From the NCBI GenBank assembly GCA_001303885.1, contig LJUE01000137.1, forward strand, positions 1-6,615: a stretch of DNA of 6,615 bases. Reading direction: 5' to 3'. Of the stretch, positions 4,938 through 6,615 are shown piece after piece; position 1 is the stretch's first letter, and every line of letters begins with the position of its first letter. The DNA is from Planctomycetes bacterium SM23_32. GTDB taxonomy: Bacteria > Planctomycetota > Brocadiia > SM23-32. The position numbers and the translations under genes are program-made. Below the pieces are notes generated by a model. That model searched no databases and was not told where the DNA came from. It was given only the letters and a program-made list of their open reading frames with translations.

Positions 4938-6615
4938 ATGACCTCCTGTGTGACCACCGACGACCAGGGCAACTTCATCCTGGACGGCCGGCCGTTCTTC
5001 GTGCACGGCGCCACTTACTTCGGCCACCGTCCCGGCACCTGCGGGGCCGACTGGATGGGCGAGCACTTCGCACACAACGCGACCTTCCTGGAGGGCGACT
5101 TCGCCAGGATGGCCGAACTCGGCCTGAACATGGTCGGCCTGTTCGTGCCGGCCCGCGAGTTCTTCCGCGGCTTCGAGCCCGTCGAGGAGCGCTTCGAGCG
5201 GCTGGACCTCGTGCTTGACGCGATGCGCCGGTTCGGACTGCAGGCCATCCTCTACGCGAGCCGTGCCATCTCGCGGGAGGCCTGGTGCGAGGAGCACGGC
5301 ATCGAGCCCGGTGAGAAGCCCTGGCATCCCGCCGTGAACCCGGAGGCCGAGCGTCACCGGATTGCTTCCGACACGGCGTTCCGGTCCCCGTATGCCGGCC
5401 GGCCGGAGATACTCGGCTGGGCCACTTCGGTGGGGCGGTTCTTCCGCTACGGGTTCGACGTTCCGCCCGTGCGACAGGCCTGGGCCGAGTGGCTGGAGCG
5501 GCGTTTCGGCGGCGACCTGGCGCGGGCGCGCGAGCTGCTGGACCTGCGGGCGGATGAGGGCGCGTGGGAAGAGGTCCGCATGCCGACCGAGATGGAGCCG
5601 TACTTCAGCGAGCAGAACCCGCGCTCTTTCGAGTTCGCCCTGATGCAGCAGGTGCTCTGCGCCCGATCCGAGGCGCGCGTCATCGAGGCCCTCCGCCCCG
5701 TCACCCCGGGCCATCTGATGGTGCACGCCATGGAGGGCTGCTGCTTCTCCTGCGGCCACCTGACCGACCTGGTGCCGGAGATGACGGCCGCTGACGCGTT
5801 CTGGCTGGAGTGCTACAACTGGGAGGGGCTCCGCGCCTACCACTTCGGCGACGGTCCCCCGCGGTGGATGAAAGAGCCGGTGGCCGACAAGCCGTCCGCA
5901 CGCATCGTCAACAACGCCGGCTACGTGCAGATGCTGATCCGCTGGGCGCAGCGCTCCGGCAGGCCTATCATCATCTGTCACGGCGTGGACATCGGCGAGC
6001 AGAAGCGAGGCACCTTCACCGAAGAGGACCAGCAACTCCTGATCGGCCGGTTCAACACCTTCGCCGTCGCCTCCGGCGCCCACGGTGTCAACTACTGGTG
6101 TTGGACCGACGACGAGCTGTCAAAGACCTACACGCGCAGCTTCGGCGTCGAGTACACGGTGGACACCCCGGAGGAGAAGAAGGACTACCTTCAGGCCGGC
6201 GAGACGATGGGGCTGCTGCGCTTCGACGGCTCCGAGCGGCCCGTCTGCGCCGACGTGCGGGAGCTGTCGCGCCGCATGGCGGGGCGGCCGGCCGCCGCGC
6301 CGCCCGGCGGGGTCCTCGTGCTTTTCCCCAGCCCCCTGTTCCAGAGCCTGCACCGTTACCGCTCGAACGTCACCGGCTTCGCCCTCTTCACCTCGCTGGC
6401 GCGCCAGGGCATCCTGGCGGAGGCGGCGTGGACGTCGGCCGGGGAGGAGCTGATCGGCACCGAGGACCTGGCCCCCTATCGGCTCGTCATCCTGGGGACG
6501 CCCGAGTACACGCGCGACCACCCCGAGGTGCCGGGGCTCCTGATGGATTACGTTCGGGGCGGCGGTGCGCTGTTCCTGCCGCTCGGAGAGGCGGGTCGCC
6601 TCCAGGACCCCTACG
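4938..6615 (+). CDS. GH42/GH-A-like glycoside hydrolase-related protein with amidotransferase-like domain, 3' partial
   Basis: The frame stays open for 559 codons and runs off the window, so the C-terminus is missing. Residues about 12-450 look like a GH clan A TIM barrel: FILDGRPFFVHGATYF, a DFARMAELGLNMVGLF helix-strand unit (54-69), the RPEILGW strand end (155-161) followed by a QAWAEWLERRFGG helix as in GH42, the HLMVHAME strand (259-266), AFWLECYNWEG (287-297), RPIIICHG (342-349) and GVNYWCWTDDE (383-393). From about 457, VLVLFPSP, YRLVILGTPEYT and YVRGGGALFLPLG resemble the class I glutamine-amidotransferase-like (trimerisation) domain of GH42 beta-galactosidases. The usual Asn-Glu after the fourth strand is replaced by ATS (162-164), and no Glu stands at the usual nucleophile position near 348 (His). 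No signal peptide is visible, so it is probably cytosolic. It may be a noncanonical glycosidase or a non-hydrolytic relative. The family call is moderately sure; the activity is open. Confidence 0.83.
   Translation, partial: MTSCVTTDDQGNFILDGRPFFVHGATYFGHRPGTCGADWMGEHFAHNATFLEGDFARMAELGLNMVGLFVPAREFFRGFEPVEERFERLDLVLDAMRRFGLQAILYASRAISREAWCEEHGIEPGEKPWHPAVNPEAERHRIASDTAFRSPYAGRPEILGWATSVGRFFRYGFDVPPVRQAWAEWLERRFGGDLARARELLDLRADEGAWEEVRMPTEMEPYFSEQNPRSFEFALMQQVLCARSEARVIEALRPVTPGHLMVHAMEGCCFSCGHLTDLVPEMTAADAFWLECYNWEGLRAYHFGDGPPRWMKEPVADKPSARIVNNAGYVQMLIRWAQRSGRPIIICHGVDIGEQKRGTFTEEDQQLLIGRFNTFAVASGAHGVNYWCWTDDELSKTYTRSFGVEYTVDTPEEKKDYLQAGETMGLLRFDGSERPVCADVRELSRRMAGRPAAAPPGGVLVLFPSPLFQSLHRYRSNVTGFALFTSLARQGILAEAAWTSAGEELIGTEDLAPYRLVILGTPEYTRDHPEVPGLLMDYVRGGGALFLPLGEAGRLQDPY

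Noticed and set aside
3956..5014. 352-codon minus-strand open frame opposite the SDR gene
   Set aside because: It is complementary to an SDR gene with intact NAD and YxxxK motifs, and the frame itself has no domain signature.
4812..6083. 423-codon minus-strand open frame opposite the GH-like gene
   Set aside because: The plus-strand frame from 4938 shows ordered GH-A and amidotransferase-like motifs; the antisense product has no recognisable motif.

Overview
The window is a compact, G+C-rich bacterial carbohydrate-metabolism locus. It has six protein-coding genes in two divergent transcription units around a 222-base control region (3779-4000). Third codon positions are overwhelmingly G or C, Shine-Dalgarno sites are strong, and genes are 7 to 40 bases apart. 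Pairs of Gfo/Idh/MocA oxidoreductases with xylose-isomerase-like TIM barrels, together with cytoplasmic GH-A-type proteins, are common in heterotrophic Planctomycetota, Armatimonadota, Lentisphaerota and related lineages. The taxonomic guess is weak: there is no rRNA or other marker gene in the window.

Leftward unit (minus strand, read from 3778 down to 9): a Gfo/Idh/MocA NAD(P)-dependent sugar dehydrogenase (2630-3778), a sugar phosphate isomerase/epimerase-type TIM barrel (1704-2618, GTG start), a ROK-family sugar kinase (718-1692) and a DeoC-type deoxyribose-phosphate aldolase (9-710). All catalytic motifs I looked for in these four are intact. At the first two junctions the stop codon lies in or against the next gene's Shine-Dalgarno, and at the third the Shine-Dalgarno lies just before the stop, which suggests translational coupling. 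The order oxidise - rearrange or cleave - phosphorylate - aldol-cleave reads as one catabolic route for a sugar or glycoside. It resembles the enzyme logic of inositol (iol) catabolism but uses different families for the kinase and aldolase.

Rightward unit (plus strand): an extended-SDR NAD-dependent epimerase/dehydratase-like protein (4001-4897), then a large protein (4938 to beyond the right edge) with a GH42/GH-A-like TIM barrel and the start of a class I glutamine-amidotransferase-like domain, as in GH42 beta-galactosidases. That frame stays open for 559 codons to the window end. By motif reading, its barrel lacks the usual Asn-Glu acid/base pair and the usual nucleophile glutamate.

The divergent intergenic region holds a good sigma70-type promoter candidate on each strand, with 28 bases between their -35 boxes, and a G-rich tract in the predicted leader of the leftward mRNA. 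No transporter, regulator, mobile element, RNA gene, CRISPR array or convincing terminator was seen. The substrate is unknown. The most interesting possibility is an undescribed sugar or glycoside catabolic pathway combining a dehydrogenase/TIM-barrel pair, a ROK kinase, a DeoC aldolase and an atypical glycosidase-like protein.
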